Shown: positions 5,251 to 5,642 of the stretch, piece after piece
How positions within the stretch are numbered: the first letter of the stretch is position 1
Layout: every line of letters begins with the position of its first letter
Origin: Oscillospiraceae bacterium
GTDB taxonomy: Bacteria > Bacillota > Clostridia > Oscillospirales > Oscillospiraceae
Direction of reading: 5' to 3'
Length of the DNA stretch: 5,642 nt
Assembly (NCBI GenBank): GCA_020025545.1
Contig: JAHHRX010000048.1
Location: forward strand, 1 to 5,642
Notes under the pieces: model-generated
The model's database searches: none
What the model was told of the DNA's origin: nothing
What the model saw: the letters and a program-made list of their open reading frames with translations, nothing else
Made by a program: the position numbers and the translations under genes

Positions 5251-5392
5251 ATATGCCGGTTGCTGCGCCCCATGGCGCCGCCTGTTCCTTTTGTGTCAGC
5301 AGCTAAATGCTTCCGTCTGCGTTTTCTCTGTGCAGAAAGGCTTTAGCCCCGGCAGGCCTTAAGAGCCACGCCCCAATGAGTTTGCCGATTCT
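5251..5392. other. Non-coding stretch with short GC-rich dyads
   Basis: I see no frame with a credible start and ribosome binding site on either strand. Short dyads are present: GCGCC (5265-5269) with GGCGC (5274-5278), and GGC/GCC pairs around 5339-5348. None is followed by a T-tract. The segment 5336-5385 is rich in GGCC/GCC motifs and may belong with the stem-loop cluster to its right. Confidence 0.4.
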
Positions 5393-5418
5393 TTTCCGGC
5401 TGACTGCCGGAGGTTTTT
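5393..5418 (+). terminator. Terminator-like stem-loop, first of two sharing a GCCGGAGGTTTT arm
   Basis: CCGGC (5396-5400) pairs with GCCGG (5406-5410) around TGACT. The stem extends by T5395-A5411 and two G-U pairs, and is followed by TTTTT at 5414-5418. Orientation is plus. No plus-strand gene lies between it and the lipoprotein terminator, so it may be a back-up terminator or part of a repeated palindromic element. Confidence 0.55.
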
Positions 5419-5468
5419 AATCCGCCATTGCCGGCTCTGCATAGGCTGGGCATATCTTTCCCAAAGGC

Positions 5469-5495
5469 AAAACCTCCGGCTAAGCCGGAGGTTTT
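5469..5495. terminator. Bidirectional terminator-like perfect palindrome
   Basis: AAAACCTCCGGC (5469-5480) pairs with GCCGGAGGTTTT (5484-5495) in a 12-bp perfect stem with a TAA loop. The A-run on one side and T-run on the other allow it to act in both directions between the convergent lipoprotein gene and the minus-strand gene at the right edge. Its right arm repeats 5406-5417 exactly. Palindromes of this form also occur as interspersed repeats in related Clostridia, so its primary role is uncertain. Confidence 0.7.
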
Positions 5496-5505
5496 CGACA
5501 GCAGC

Positions 5506-5536
5506 AAAAAGGCGCAGCCCCCGAGGGAGCTGCGCC
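5506..5536 (-). terminator. Intrinsic terminator of the minus-strand gene at the right edge
   Basis: An 8-bp stem pairs GGCGCAGC with GCTGCGCC (5511-5518 with 5529-5536) around a 10-nt loop, and on the minus strand it is followed by five Ts (5510-5506). It lies 40 nt downstream of the stop codon at 5577-5579, as expected for that gene. Confidence 0.9.
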
Positions 5537-5576
5537 AAATTATAAATTCCGGAACTTTAACCGTCTGTTCAGGCGA

Positions 5577-5642
5577 TTAAGCGTTGAACTTCTTGCGGTT
5601 GATAACCAGAACAGCCAGAGCGGAAACAGCAACCAGAGCGGT
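5577..5642 (-). CDS. C-terminus of a membrane-anchored protein, truncated by the window edge
   Basis: Only the last 21 codons and the TAA stop (5579-5577) are present. They encode a hydrophobic stretch, TALVAVSALAVLVI, followed by the basic tail NRKKFNA. A single C-terminal membrane helix with a short positive cytoplasmic tail is typical of surface proteins, including sortase substrates of Gram-positive bacteria. The LPXTG-type motif, if any, would lie beyond the window. The reading is supported by the terminator 40 nt downstream on the same strand. The identity of the protein cannot be determined. Confidence 0.7.
   Translation of the reverse strand, partial: TALVAVSALAVLVINRKKFNA

Noticed and set aside
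5251..5576. Small gene or tRNA in the right-hand intergenic region
   Set aside because: No frame with a plausible start and ribosome binding site, and no cloverleaf or T-loop sequence, was found by eye.

Overview
The window looks chromosomal and comes from a Gram-positive bacterium of the class Clostridia, most likely the Ruminococcaceae/Oscillospiraceae (Faecalibacterium-like) group. The clues are a groES-groEL operon under a perfect CIRCE operator, AGGAGG-type ribosome binding sites, sigma-A-type promoters with 17-bp spacers, minD beside an mgsA-like gene, and a lipoprotein with a Thr/Pro linker. The family placement is inferred from protein resemblance, not computed.

Layout. Positions 1-629 (minus strand) hold the first 209 codons of groEL, cut by the window edge, and 647-922 hold groES. 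Their shared promoter (1010-1038) abuts the CIRCE operator (980-1006). Divergently, a promoter at 1193-1221 drives minD (1254-1991), followed 22 bp later by a small MgsA-like gene (2014-2427). A hairpin-containing gap leads to hisS (2500-3855), and 16 bp further on is an unrecognised 93-aa gene (3872-4153). The intergenic stretch 4154-4447 carries a near-consensus promoter, a strong hairpin terminator only about 40 bp downstream, and then a second promoter (4345-4373) for a secreted lipoprotein gene (4448-5206) with its own UUCG-loop terminator. From 5251 to 5576 there is no convincing gene but several GC-rich stem-loops, two sharing a 12-base arm. The window ends with the last 21 codons of a minus-strand gene whose product ends in a membrane helix and a basic tail.

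Functions. GroES/GroEL are the heat-shock folding chamber, MinD is the division-site ATPase, and HisS charges tRNA-His. The mgsA-like product has the methylglyoxal synthase fold, but three of the four positions matching the best-known catalytic residues (E. coli D71, H98 and D101) are replaced. It may therefore not make methylglyoxal. The lipoprotein and the truncated C-terminal anchor point to cell-surface functions on the right side.

There is no sign of phage, CRISPR, rRNA or tRNA genes. The items most worth a second look are the active-site-altered MgsA homologue, the promoter-plus-terminator unit at 4208-4319, the uncharacterised 93-aa gene behind hisS, and the stem-loop cluster at 5393-5536.
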